From TMED8 sp038125725 (GTDB lineage: Bacteria > Pseudomonadota > Alphaproteobacteria > Rhodospirillales > Casp-alpha2), in the NCBI GenBank assembly GCA_038125725.1, contig JAYPEK010000001.1, positions 62,001-126,000 on the forward strand: 64,000 nucleotides of DNA, read 5' to 3'. Below the pieces are notes generated by a model. The model saw only the letters and a program-made list of their open reading frames with translations, had not been told where the DNA came from and made no database searches. This document shows, piece by piece, positions 44,782 through 52,939 of this stretch. The position numbers and the translations under genes are program-made. Numbering within the stretch: position 1 is the stretch's first letter; each line of letters starts with the position of its first letter.

Positions 44782-45198
44782 ATGAGCTTGAAAGGCAGCC
44801 AAACCGAACAGAACCTGAAGGACGCTTTCTCTGGCGAATCGCAGGCCAACCGCCGTTACCTGTACTTCGCGCAGAAGGCCGACATCGAAGGTTACAACGA
44901 CGTTGCCGCCGTGTTCCGTTCCACCGCCGAAGGTGAAACCGGCCACGCCCACGGCCACCTCGAATTCCTCGAAGAAACCGGCGACCCGGCCACCGGCCTG
45001 GCCATCGGTGGCACCGACGACAACCTGAAGGCGGCCATCGCCGGCGAAACCCACGAGTACACCGACATGTACCCGGGCATGGCCAAGACGGCCCGCGACG
45101 AAGGTTTCGACGAAATCGCCGATTGGTTCGAAACCCTCGCCAAGGCGGAAAAGTCCCACGCCGGACGTTTCCAAAAAGCCCTGGACGGCATGGACTGA
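44782..45198 (+). CDS. Rubrerythrin (ferritin-like diiron protein, no rubredoxin domain)
   Basis: 138-residue four-helix protein that reduces hydrogen peroxide or stores iron. Diiron ligands appear as paired E-x2-H motifs in STAEGETGHAHGHLEFLE and AKAEKSHAGRF, plus GESQANRRY in helix 1. The C-terminal rubredoxin FeCys4 domain is missing, so it needs an external electron donor; the next gene encodes an Fe-S protein that could serve. It is bounded by a strong terminator, with Irr- and Fur-like sites upstream. Confidence 0.94.
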   Translation: MSLKGSQTEQNLKDAFSGESQANRRYLYFAQKADIEGYNDVAAVFRSTAEGETGHAHGHLEFLEETGDPATGLAIGGTDDNLKAAIAGETHEYTDMYPGMAKTARDEGFDEIADWFETLAKAEKSHAGRFQKALDGMD

Positions 45199-45231
45199 TC
45201 TCCCGCCGGCCCTTCGGGGACAAAAACCGCG

Positions 45232-45260
45232 AAGGGGGGCTCCGGCTCCCCTTTGTTTTT
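45232..45260 (+). terminator. Terminator after rubrerythrin
   Basis: AAGGGG (45232-45237) pairs with CCCCTT (45248-45253) around a GC-rich inner stem; TTTGTTTTT (45252-45260) follows. It may be partial, letting the two following genes be expressed at a lower level. Confidence 0.75.
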
Positions 45261-45302
45261 CATCCAACTTTTTAATCAGTTTTCTGGACGAGGATCACGA
45301 GC

Positions 45303-46655
45303 ATGAGGGAAGGAAGCCTGGACGCTCCGGTGCGTCACCCGATCGATTGGAAGGGCCCGGATTTTCTCGACGAAGCCAAGATCGACGAAGAGGTTCGCCG
45401 CGTCTTCGATATCTGTCACGGATGCCGCCGCTGCTTCAATCTGTGTGACAGCTTCCCGCGCCTGTTCGACTTGGTCGACGAATCCGAATCCGGCGAACTC
45501 GATACCGTCGACAGCGCCGACTTCAAGCCCATCGTCGATGCCTGCACGCTCTGTGACATGTGCTTCCTGACCAAGTGCCCCTATGTGCCGCCGCACGAGT
45601 TCAACCTGGATTTCCCGCACCTGATGGTGCGCTACCGTGCCATGCAGTTGAGGAAGGGGGAAATCTCCGGCACCGAGCAGCGGCTCACCGAAACCGACAA
45701 GAACGGCAAGCTCGGCTGTGGTTTCTCCGGCGTCGCCAACTGGGCGTCGAAGCGCTCCAACGGCCTGACCCGGCCGATCATGGAGGGCGTGCTCGGCGTG
45801 CACCGCGATGCCGAACTGCCGAAATTCGAGAGCAAGCGCTTCACCGTTGCCAGCGCCGCCAACCCGCCGTCGCGCAACGAAAGCGCGCCCGCGGCGGGCC
45901 GCAAGGCGGTGATCTACGCCACCTGTTTCGCTGAATACAACAATGCCGCCATCGGCCATGCGGCGCGCGCCGTCTTGGCCAAGAACGGCGTCGAGACCGA
46001 GGTCGCCTATCCCACCTGCTGCGGCATGCCGCAGTTGGAGCATGGTGACCTGGAAAGCGTCGCCGCCAAGGCCGAAAAGGCCGCCGCCGAAATGGTCGCC
46101 TGGATCGACAAGGGCTACGACGTCATCGCACCGGTGCCAAGCTGCGCCTTGATGCTGAAGTTCGAATGGCCGCTGATCGTGCCCGACAACGAAAACGTCA
46201 AGCGGCTGGCCGAAAGCACCTTCGATATCTCCGAATACATGGTCGATATCGCCAAGAAGGAAGGCCTGGCCGAGGGGCTCTCGCCTTTGGGCAAGGTGAC
46301 GATCCACATTTCCTGCCATTCCCGCGCCCAAAACATGGGCCAGAAGGGCGCCGAAATGCTGCGCGCCGTTCCCGACACGGAAGTCAACGTGATCGAGCGC
46401 TGCTCCGGTCACGGCGGCTCATGGGGCGTGATGAAGGACAATTTCGAAGTGGCGCTGAAGGTCGGCAAGCCCGTCGCCCGCCAAGCACTCAAGGCCATGG
46501 AAGGCAATGAAGGTCCCGGCCACGTGGTGTCCGAATGCCCGTTGGCACGCGAGCACATCCTGCAGGGCATGGAAGGCCTGGCCGAAGGTCCGGCGCCGGC
46601 AACCACGGACGCCCAGCATCCGGTGGAGCTGCTGGCCAAGGCCTATGGCCTCTAA
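45303..46655 (+). CDS. Heterodisulfide-reductase-like Fe-S protein (CCG domains)
   Basis: 450-residue soluble protein. Two [4Fe-4S] ferredoxin motifs come first: CHGCRRCFNLC (about residue 38) and CTLCDMCFLTKC (about residue 81). Two Cys-rich CCG-type domains follow: ATCFAEYNN with YPTCCGMPQLEHGD, and HISCHSRAQNMG with IERCSGHGGSWG. In the second copy the CCG is CSG, so that site may differ from HdrB/GlpC-type clusters. It has no membrane helix. Neighbours are rubrerythrin and DUF3501; the set recurs in proteobacteria and suggests electron delivery to rubrerythrin, an inference. Confidence 0.9.
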   Translation: MREGSLDAPVRHPIDWKGPDFLDEAKIDEEVRRVFDICHGCRRCFNLCDSFPRLFDLVDESESGELDTVDSADFKPIVDACTLCDMCFLTKCPYVPPHEFNLDFPHLMVRYRAMQLRKGEISGTEQRLTETDKNGKLGCGFSGVANWASKRSNGLTRPIMEGVLGVHRDAELPKFESKRFTVASAANPPSRNESAPAAGRKAVIYATCFAEYNNAAIGHAARAVLAKNGVETEVAYPTCCGMPQLEHGDLESVAAKAEKAAAEMVAWIDKGYDVIAPVPSCALMLKFEWPLIVPDNENVKRLAESTFDISEYMVDIAKKEGLAEGLSPLGKVTIHISCHSRAQNMGQKGAEMLRAVPDTEVNVIERCSGHGGSWGVMKDNFEVALKVGKPVARQALKAMEGNEGPGHVVSECPLAREHILQGMEGLAEGPAPATTDAQHPVELLAKAYGL

Positions 46656-46685
46656 GCTGAAGAGACGATTGTGGGAGATCGAGAC

Positions 46686-47276
46686 ATGCTGAAAACCGAG
46701 ATCAGCCGCGAAGACATCATGGACATCGACGCCTATGCGGCGATCCGCAAGGAACGCCGGGCGCAGATGACCGAGACCAAGAAGAACCGCCGACTGCATT
46801 GCGGCCCGCACGCCACTTTCTATTTCGAGAGCTACGAAACCATGTGGCACCAGGTACACGAAATGCTCTACATCGAAAAGGGTGGCGACGAGCAGATCGA
46901 GGACGAACTCCGCGCCTACAACCCGCTGATCCCCAACGGCACCGAGCTGGTGGCGACGTTGATGTTCGAGATCGACAATCCCGACGTCCGCGCCAAGTTC
47001 CTGGACGGGCTCGGCGGCGTCGAGGAGACGATTTTCATCGACCTTGGGGGCGAAACGGTCAAGGCCGTGCCGGAAGCCGACGTCGACCGCACCTCCGCCG
47101 ACGGCAAGGCGTCCAGCGTGCAGTTCCTGCACTTCCCGTTCACGCCCGACCAGATCGCCAAGTTCCGCGATCCGGACGTGCGGGTGATGGTCGGGATCGA
47201 GCACCCCAAATATGCACATGCGGTGATTGTCGCGGGTGCCGTGCGCGACGCGCTGGCGGCGGACTTCGCAGCCTGA
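46686..47276 (+). CDS. DUF3501 family protein
   Basis: 196-residue soluble acidic protein of unknown function. Conserved-looking blocks are DIDAYAAIRKERRAQM at the N-terminus, FYFESYETMWHQVHEMLYIE, YNPLIPNGTELVATLMFEID and the C-terminal FRDPDVRVMVGIEHPKYAHA. ATG 46686 has GGGAG about 9 bases upstream. It starts 30 bases after the Fe-S protein gene. Its stop and the stop of the convergent epimerase lie in a CTGATC/GATCAG inverted repeat (47273-47290). Confidence 0.88.
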   Translation: MLKTEISREDIMDIDAYAAIRKERRAQMTETKKNRRLHCGPHATFYFESYETMWHQVHEMLYIEKGGDEQIEDELRAYNPLIPNGTELVATLMFEIDNPDVRAKFLDGLGGVEETIFIDLGGETVKAVPEADVDRTSADGKASSVQFLHFPFTPDQIAKFRDPDVRVMVGIEHPKYAHAVIVAGAVRDALAADFAA

Positions 47277-47286
47277 TCGGGCGGGA

Positions 47287-48228
47287 TCAGACCATCGTCT
47301 TGAAATAGGCGATGGTCTTTTCCAAACCTTCCGCCAACGGCACTGTCGGCTGCCAGTCGAGCGCACGTTTCGCCAGGCCGATGTCCGGGCGTCGCTGCAT
47401 GGGATCGTCTTCCGGCAGCGGCTTGTAGATCAGGCTCGATTTGGCGCCTGTCTGTTCGATCACCAGCTCCGCCAGTTGTTTGATGGTGAACTCACCCGGG
47501 TTGCCCAGATTGACGGGGCCGGTCACGTCATCGTCTGATGCCATCAACCGCACGAAACCCTCGACCAGATCATCGATGTAGCAGAACGACCGCGTCTGCA
47601 TGCCGTCGCCGTAGATGGTGATGTCCTCGCCTCGGAGCGCCTGCACGATGAAGTTCGACACAACCCGGCCGTCGTTCGGGTGCATGTTCGGCCCGTAGGT
47701 GTTGAAGATGCGCGCCACCTTGATGCCAAGACCGTGCTGGCGGCGGTAGTCGAAAAACAACGTCTCGGCGCAGCGTTTGCCCTCATCATAACAGGACCGT
47801 GGGCCGATGGGATTGACATTGCCCTTGTAGGTCTCGGGCTGGGGATGGACCTCCGGGTCGCCATAGACCTCGCTGGTGGAGGCCTGGAAGATGCGTGCCC
47901 CGGTGCGCTTCGCCAGCCCCAGCATGTTGATGGCGCCGTGCACGCTGGTCTTGGTGGTCTGCACCGGATCGTGCTGGTAGTGCACCGGCGAGGCCGGGCA
48001 GGCCAGGTTGTAAATCTCGTCGACTTCCACATAGAGCGGAAAGGTCACGTCGTGGCGCATCAGCTCGAAATGCGGATTATCGAGCAGGCCGATGATATTG
48101 TCCTTGGTGCCGGTGAAGAAGTTGTCGACGCAAAGTACGTCATGGCCGTCGCCGACAAGGCGCGCGCAAAGGTGCGAGCCGATAAACCCGGCGCCTCCCG
48201 TCACCAAGATGCGTTTACGTGTATGCAT
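47287..48228 (-). CDS. UDP-glucuronate decarboxylase-like NAD-dependent epimerase/dehydratase
   Basis: 313-residue extended SDR. The N-terminal NAD fold is ILVTGGAGFIGSHLCARL; catalytic triad Thr/Ser-Tyr-Lys appears as STSEVYGD and SCYDEGKRCAE (Tyr-x3-Lys). NLACPASPVHYQHDPVQT and RIFNTYGPNMHPNDGRVVSNF are typical of UDP-xylose synthase (Uxs). UDP-xylose would feed LPS or exopolysaccharide synthesis. It follows the phosphatase gene on the same strand with a 43-base gap. Confidence 0.92.
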   Translation of the reverse strand: MHTRKRILVTGGAGFIGSHLCARLVGDGHDVLCVDNFFTGTKDNIIGLLDNPHFELMRHDVTFPLYVEVDEIYNLACPASPVHYQHDPVQTTKTSVHGAINMLGLAKRTGARIFQASTSEVYGDPEVHPQPETYKGNVNPIGPRSCYDEGKRCAETLFFDYRRQHGLGIKVARIFNTYGPNMHPNDGRVVSNFIVQALRGEDITIYGDGMQTRSFCYIDDLVEGFVRLMASDDDVTGPVNLGNPGEFTIKQLAELVIEQTGAKSSLIYKPLPEDDPMQRRPDIGLAKRALDWQPTVPLAEGLEKTIAYFKTMV

Positions 48229-48271
48229 GGTGTGCGGAACCTAGCACCCGCTTCGCCCCCGTTCAACGCAA

Positions 48272-49000
48272 TCAAGTGGCGATGAAACGCCGTTCCGTGC
48301 CTTCAAGCGCCAGGCAGGTGAGAGTGCCGGACCGGTAAGCCATGGTATCGATGCCGATGCGGTTCACTTTCACCACCGGTGCCGGGCGCGGTGTGTGGCC
48401 ATGTACGACGAAGGCCCCGAAATCGGCGTCGCTGGAGAGGAACTCGTCGCGAATCCAAATGCGGTCCTCGGCTGACTGCGCCGCCAGCGCGACGTTGGGC
48501 CGAACGCCGGCGTGCACGAATAGATACCCCCCTTCCCGGTGGTCGAGGGCGAGGCCCCGCAGGAACGCCTGGTGATGCGCCGGCAGGCGCCGGCGCAAGT
48601 CGGCCCGCAACTCATCCAGTTGCCACAGCGCATCGAAGGGATCGATGGCGGCCGCGATTCCGTAGCTCGCCAGGGTCGCGCCGCCGCCGTTCATCAGCCA
48701 GGTCTCGCCAAGATCGCCGGAATCGTGGAAGCGCAGCAACAGGTCCTCGTGGTTGCCCTTGAGGTGAATTTCCGTCGCGCCGGTGACGGGCTCTGAAATC
48801 AGCGCTTCGACCACTTGCTTCGATGCCGGCCCCCGGTCGACGTAGTCGCCGAGATAGACCACCACCGCCCTTGCCACCGGCGCGCGGGCCATGTCCTCGA
48901 CAATCAGGGCGCGCAGTTGGCGCAGTAGATCGAGCCGGCCGTGAATGTCGCCGATGGCGTAAACGCGGGTATCCGGCGGGGGTTCGTACAATGCGGCCAT
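48272..49000 (-). CDS. Serine/threonine-type metallophosphoesterase
   Basis: 242-residue calcineurin-like phosphatase. The three diagnostic motifs are GDIHGRLD, GDYVDRGPAS and GNHEDLLL, supplying Asp/His/Asn ligands of a dinuclear metal centre; a C-terminal GHTPRPAP supplies the last His. It resembles PrpA/PrpB and ApaH-like phosphatases; the substrate may be phosphoprotein or Ap4A. ATG 49000 puts GDIHG near residue 15, the family position. Confidence 0.92.
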   Translation of the reverse strand: MAALYEPPPDTRVYAIGDIHGRLDLLRQLRALIVEDMARAPVARAVVVYLGDYVDRGPASKQVVEALISEPVTGATEIHLKGNHEDLLLRFHDSGDLGETWLMNGGGATLASYGIAAAIDPFDALWQLDELRADLRRRLPAHHQAFLRGLALDHREGGYLFVHAGVRPNVALAAQSAEDRIWIRDEFLSSDADFGAFVVHGHTPRPAPVVKVNRIGIDTMAYRSGTLTCLALEGTERRFIAT

Positions 49001-49160
49001 GGCGCCATTATGAGCCCTGCCGAAGCCCGAAAGCCAGCGGCAAACCGGGCACTTGGGGACACTCATGGGCCTAGTTGTAAGGGGATTTTAATGGTTCGGC
49101 CCCTAATTTCGTGGCATCTTGCGAAATCTGCCAACAATTCTGGAGCGTGGATAGGCTGGC

Positions 49161-50435
49161 ATGGCTGATTGGGGTGTAGCCACGACGAGCATGGGCAGCG
49201 GCGACGTCGACACCACCGAAGAATCGTTGTTGCTGGACCGGCTGAACCGAATCCAGAACAACGCCATCGGTTACTTCGCCGTGCACGTACACCTTTCGGC
49301 GCTCCGCCCCAACAATAAGCAGCAGCACTTCATCGACATCGCCGCGCGCACCTTCGACACCCTGATCGACAGCGCCGACGCGACGCTGTTTTCGCTGACC
49401 AACAAGGACCTCGTGCTGATCTGCCGCGAGGTGCCGGTGGACGACGTCGATTCGATCATGGAGAAGGTTCGCGGCCTGTTCAGCGAAGACCCGCTGACGG
49501 AAATGGACGAGGATTCCTTCGAGGACCAGTTCTCCACCTGGTACGACCTTTCCAACCGCGAAGATTTCGCCGACTTCTTCGGCGTCATTACCGAGCTCGC
49601 CGTCGAGGCCGAGCAGAAGCTGAAGGAACTGGCGCAGCAGCGCGACCAGGAAAAGCAGCTTGGCGATCCGCTGCGCCTCGGCAACCTGGCCGAGATCAAC
49701 CAGAAGCTCGCCGGCATGCGCGTCGCCGACATGATCAAGCGCCAAGCCTGCCTGCAGGTACGCACCGGCGGCGGTGGCGAGCTGATCTTCTATGAGCTGT
49801 TCATTTCCATGGCCGAGGTGCGCGAGCGCGTGGCGCCGGAGATCAACCTGTTCGCCAGCCCGTGGCTGTTCCAGTACCTGACCGAGACCCTGGACCGGCG
49901 GTTGCTGGCGGTCCTGGTGGAAGAGGAATTCGACGAGCTGCAGGACCCGCTCAGCATCAACCTCAACGTTTCCACCGTGCTGTCGCGCGACTTCCAGAAC
50001 CTGCATCGCGCCGTCGGCACCAACGCCCACAAGGTGGTGATCGAATTCCAGATCATCGATATCTTCGCCGACTTGAAAAGCTACTCCTACGCCCGCGATT
50101 CCCTGCAGGAGCGCGGCTACCGGGTGGTGGTCGACGGCCTCAATCCGCTGTCGCTGAGCTATTTCGAGCCGGCCGGGCTGAGATCCGACTTCATCAAGAT
50201 TGCCTGGGGGCCGGAATTCACCGGCGACGAAGAAGACCGCCGGGTGCAGGAGATGCGCGAGGTCATCGCCGCGGCGGGCAAGGATTCGATGATTCTGGGC
50301 CGGGTCGATTCGGAAAAGGTGGTGAAGTGGGGCCTCGGCCTCGGCGTCAGCCGCTTCCAGGGTTTCTTCATCGACAAGCTGGCGCAGGTCATCGGCCGCG
50401 GCCGTCAGCCGGCGGCCAAGAAAGCGGCCAGCTAG
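49161..50435 (+). CDS. Degenerate GGDEF/EAL-like protein, copy 1
   Basis: 424-residue soluble protein with no membrane segment. Residues about 35-107 resemble a GGDEF fold (YFAVHVHLSALRP, then LFSLTNKDLVLIC where the catalytic GGDEF loop should be). Residues about 205-410 resemble an EAL fold: ELF at 212-214 for EAL, SINLNVS (Asn), VIEFQ (Glu295), VVVDGLNP (second Asp of DDFG replaced by Gly), DFIKIAW (Lys) and RFQGFFIDK. The catalytic GGDEF is lost and EAL metal ligands are incomplete, so an inactive c-di-GMP sensor or scaffold is inferred. A charged helical linker joins the halves. Confidence 0.65.
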   Translation: MADWGVATTSMGSGDVDTTEESLLLDRLNRIQNNAIGYFAVHVHLSALRPNNKQQHFIDIAARTFDTLIDSADATLFSLTNKDLVLICREVPVDDVDSIMEKVRGLFSEDPLTEMDEDSFEDQFSTWYDLSNREDFADFFGVITELAVEAEQKLKELAQQRDQEKQLGDPLRLGNLAEINQKLAGMRVADMIKRQACLQVRTGGGGELIFYELFISMAEVRERVAPEINLFASPWLFQYLTETLDRRLLAVLVEEEFDELQDPLSINLNVSTVLSRDFQNLHRAVGTNAHKVVIEFQIIDIFADLKSYSYARDSLQERGYRVVVDGLNPLSLSYFEPAGLRSDFIKIAWGPEFTGDEEDRRVQEMREVIAAAGKDSMILGRVDSEKVVKWGLGLGVSRFQGFFIDKLAQVIGRGRQPAAKKAAS

Positions 50436-50465
50436 GCCGGCCGGCGGGACGGAGGAGAGCGCAGC

Positions 50466-51740
50466 ATGGCCGATACCGGCGACGGCAAGAAGCGGTTACC
50501 CTCGCAGGAGAACCTGCTGCTCGACTACGTGCGGCGTCTGGAGAAGCACAAGGCCGGGCGCAAGGTCGTGCACCTGCATTTGTCCGGGCTCAGGCCGTTC
50601 AACCGCCGCGACCAGCACATCCGCACCGCGGCGGGCAACTTCGAACCGCTGATCGGCGAGATGACCGGGCAGTTGTTCATCCTCAAGAACGCCGACCTGT
50701 TCTTCGTCTACAAGGGCGATGCGCAGCCGCAGGTGGAGACCATCGTCCAGAAGATCCGCTTCCTTTTCGACGACGACCCGCTGGTCGCCGAGGAGGACAA
50801 GCAGCCGCTTCCCTTCGCCAGTTGGCACGACGCCGACAAGGACTACGAAAGCATCCTCAAGATGGCGCAGTCCTATGCTGACGCCGAAGAGAAGCGCCAG
50901 ACCGCGGTGCGCTCGCGCATGGATGCGCGCGCCGCGCTCCGGGCCAAGCAACAACAGGGCGAGCCGCTGACGCCGGAGGTACTGGCGCGGGTCGAGACGG
51001 CGCTCGAGCGCGCCGATCTTTCCAACCTGGTGCGCCGCCAGTTCATCTGTTCGGTGGACGCCAAGATGGTGCCGGAGCAGCATTTCTCGGAGCTGTTCAT
51101 CTCCATCAAGGACCTGCGCGAGACGCTGTTGCCGGGCGTCAACCTGGTCGCCAACCGCTGGCTGTTCCAGCACCTGACCGAAACCTTGGACCGGCGCATG
51201 CTGTCGATGCTGACCAAGACCGACGGCGCCTCGATCTCCGGCGAGATCAGCTTCAACGTCAATGTCGCCACGCTGCTCTCCAAGGACTTCCAGATTTTCG
51301 ACGACAACATCGCCGCATCGAGGCGCGGCCAGATGATCATCGAACTGCAGAAGGAAGACATCTTCTCCAACCTGTCGTCTTACCTGTTCGCGCGCGAGTT
51401 CGTGCAGGATAAGGGCTACCGGGTGTGCCTCGACGGCATGGCGCTGGATTCGATCCAGCTCATCAACCGAAAGCGCCTCGGCATCGACCTGACCAAGCTG
51501 ATCTGGAATCCGGAACTGGTCGACGGCGGCGACGAGGTGCACGAGATGCTGGCCAACCTGACCCGCGAAGAAGGGGAGGGCCGGTTGATCTTGACCCGCT
51601 GCGACAACCGCGAAGCCATCGATTTCGGCAAGTCCATCGGTATTTCGTTGTTCCAGGGGCGCTACGTCGAGAGTCTCATCGCCGAGGACAACCGCCGCCG
51701 CGAACTGCTGCGCCTGAAGCGCCGGATCGAACGCAGCTGA
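50466..51740 (+). CDS. Degenerate GGDEF/EAL-like protein, copy 2 (tandem paralog)
   Basis: Also 424 residues, clearly related to the preceding protein, for example LTETLDRRMLSML against LTETLDRRLLAVL. The N-terminal part has VVHLHLSGLRPFNRRDQ and LFILKNADLFFVYKGD. The EAL-like part has SELFIS, SFNVNVA, MIIELQKEDIF, VCLDGM, LTKLIW and ISLFQGRYVESL. The same canonical residues are missing in both copies, so the changes predate duplication. A good GGAGGAG site lies 9 bases before the ATG and the genes are 30 bases apart, implying coexpression, perhaps as a heterodimer. Confidence 0.65.
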   Translation: MADTGDGKKRLPSQENLLLDYVRRLEKHKAGRKVVHLHLSGLRPFNRRDQHIRTAAGNFEPLIGEMTGQLFILKNADLFFVYKGDAQPQVETIVQKIRFLFDDDPLVAEEDKQPLPFASWHDADKDYESILKMAQSYADAEEKRQTAVRSRMDARAALRAKQQQGEPLTPEVLARVETALERADLSNLVRRQFICSVDAKMVPEQHFSELFISIKDLRETLLPGVNLVANRWLFQHLTETLDRRMLSMLTKTDGASISGEISFNVNVATLLSKDFQIFDDNIAASRRGQMIIELQKEDIFSNLSSYLFAREFVQDKGYRVCLDGMALDSIQLINRKRLGIDLTKLIWNPELVDGGDEVHEMLANLTREEGEGRLILTRCDNREAIDFGKSIGISLFQGRYVESLIAEDNRRRELLRLKRRIERS

Positions 51741-51749
51741 CTGCCCCGC

Positions 51750-52784
51750 TCAATCCTTGTCGCTGACGCCGGCTTCGGCGAAGGTCGCCATGCCGGCGTG
51801 GCAGGCGAGTGCCGCGCGGACCAGCGGGATCGCCAGCGCCGCGCCGGATGCCTCGCCCAGCCGCATGGAGAAATCCAGCAGCGCCGGCTTGCCGAGCCGC
51901 TCCAACAGGCCCCGGTGCGCCGGTTCGGCGGAGACGTGTGCCGCCAGCGCGTGGTCGAGGGCATCGGCCGAAACCGCCCGCAGCGCCGCCGCCGCGGCCG
52001 AGGCGACGTAGCCGTCGATCAGCACCGGCGCGCGTTTCAACCGGGCCGCCGTGATGGCGCCGGCCATGGCCGCCAGTTCGCGCCCACCCAGCCGGCGCAG
52101 CACCTCTAGACCATCCGAACGCGCCTCGGCATGCAGTGCCACTGCGTCGGCCACGACCTGGGCCTTGGCGTCGAGCGCGGCGCCGGCGACGCCGGTGCCG
52201 GGGCCGGTCCAGTCGGCGGCCTCGCCGCCGAACAGCGCATGGCAGATGGCGGCGGCGGATGTGGTGTTGCCGATGCCCATCTCGCCGACGCCCAACAGAT
52301 CGCAGCCGTCCGGTACGCTGGCCATGCCGGCGTTGAAGGCGGCGATGAACTCGGCCTCGGTCATGGCCGGGGCCTCCGTAAAGTCGGCGGTCGGGCGGTC
52401 GAGCTCCAGCGCGACGACGTCCAGCGTCGCGCCGGCCTGGCGGCAGAGCTGGTTCACCGCGGCGCCGCCGGCCTGGAAGTTGCCGACCATCTGCACCGTC
52501 ACTTCCGCCGGATAGGCCGAAACCCCCTTGGCGACGACGCCGTGGTTGCCGGCGAAGACGCGCACCTCTACCGACGAGAGCGCCGGCGGATGCCGGCCCT
52601 GCCAGGCGGCCAGCCATTCGGCGATCGCCTCCAGCCGGCCCAGGGACCCGGGCGGCTTGGTCAGTTGCGGCTCGCGCGCCCGCGCCGCGTCGGCGGCGGC
52701 GGCGTCCGGGCCCGGCAGCCCTTGCAGCAGCCCGCGCAATTCCTCGATGCCGCCGATGGTGGCCGGTGCTGTCGTTGCGTTCAT
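51750..52784 (-). CDS. cobT: Nicotinate-nucleotide-dimethylbenzimidazole phosphoribosyltransferase
   Basis: 344-residue enzyme of the lower-ligand (nucleotide-loop) branch of cobalamin synthesis, making alpha-ribazole phosphate. Conserved segments: KPPGSLGRLEAIAEWLA, VFAGNHGVVAKGVSAYP, GVGEMGIGNTTSAAAI and the C-terminal SMRLGEASGAALAIPL with the catalytic Glu. The start is uncertain: ATG 52784 (MNATTAP) is used; a GTG at 52802 is alternative. Convergent with the second GGDEF/EAL-like gene, 9 bases apart. Other cobalamin genes lie at 60-64 kb. Confidence 0.96.
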   Translation of the reverse strand: MNATTAPATIGGIEELRGLLQGLPGPDAAAADAARAREPQLTKPPGSLGRLEAIAEWLAAWQGRHPPALSSVEVRVFAGNHGVVAKGVSAYPAEVTVQMVGNFQAGGAAVNQLCRQAGATLDVVALELDRPTADFTEAPAMTEAEFIAAFNAGMASVPDGCDLLGVGEMGIGNTTSAAAICHALFGGEAADWTGPGTGVAGAALDAKAQVVADAVALHAEARSDGLEVLRRLGGRELAAMAGAITAARLKRAPVLIDGYVASAAAAALRAVSADALDHALAAHVSAEPAHRGLLERLGKPALLDFSMRLGEASGAALAIPLVRAALACHAGMATFAEAGVSDKD

Positions 52785-52840
52785 GGCTGAGAGGCTTCGC
52801 ACCCCCCGCGCCCGAGGTCAAGCGGCGATCCGGCTCCTCC

Positions 52841-52882
52841 CCGAGTGGGCGCATGGCGCTCTCCCACAAGAGCATGGACGCG
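52841..52882. repeat. Inverted repeats between cobT and the MscS gene
   Basis: Reverse-strand order GGGCGC ... GCTCT-N6-AGAGC ... GCGCCC forms a two-part hairpin with an internal loop, within the 155-bp region between the divergent starts. It lacks the conserved B12-box pattern of a cobalamin riboswitch. Confidence 0.3.
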
Positions 52883-52939
52883 CCCGGGAAAGCGCCGTAT
52901 GAAGGGAGAAATCTCGGAAAGAACTGAAGGGTTTTTTTC

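Noticed and set aside
47273..47290. CTGATC-GGGCGG-GATCAG as a terminator between DUF3501 and the epimerase gene
   Set aside because: Only 6-bp arms without a U-tract, spanning both stop codons; too weak to call a terminator.
52785..52939. Cobalamin riboswitch upstream of cobT
   Set aside because: The leader has inverted repeats but no recognisable B12-box (GCCACTG-like) or the other conserved cobalamin-aptamer segments; 155 bp shared by two divergent genes is also short for one.
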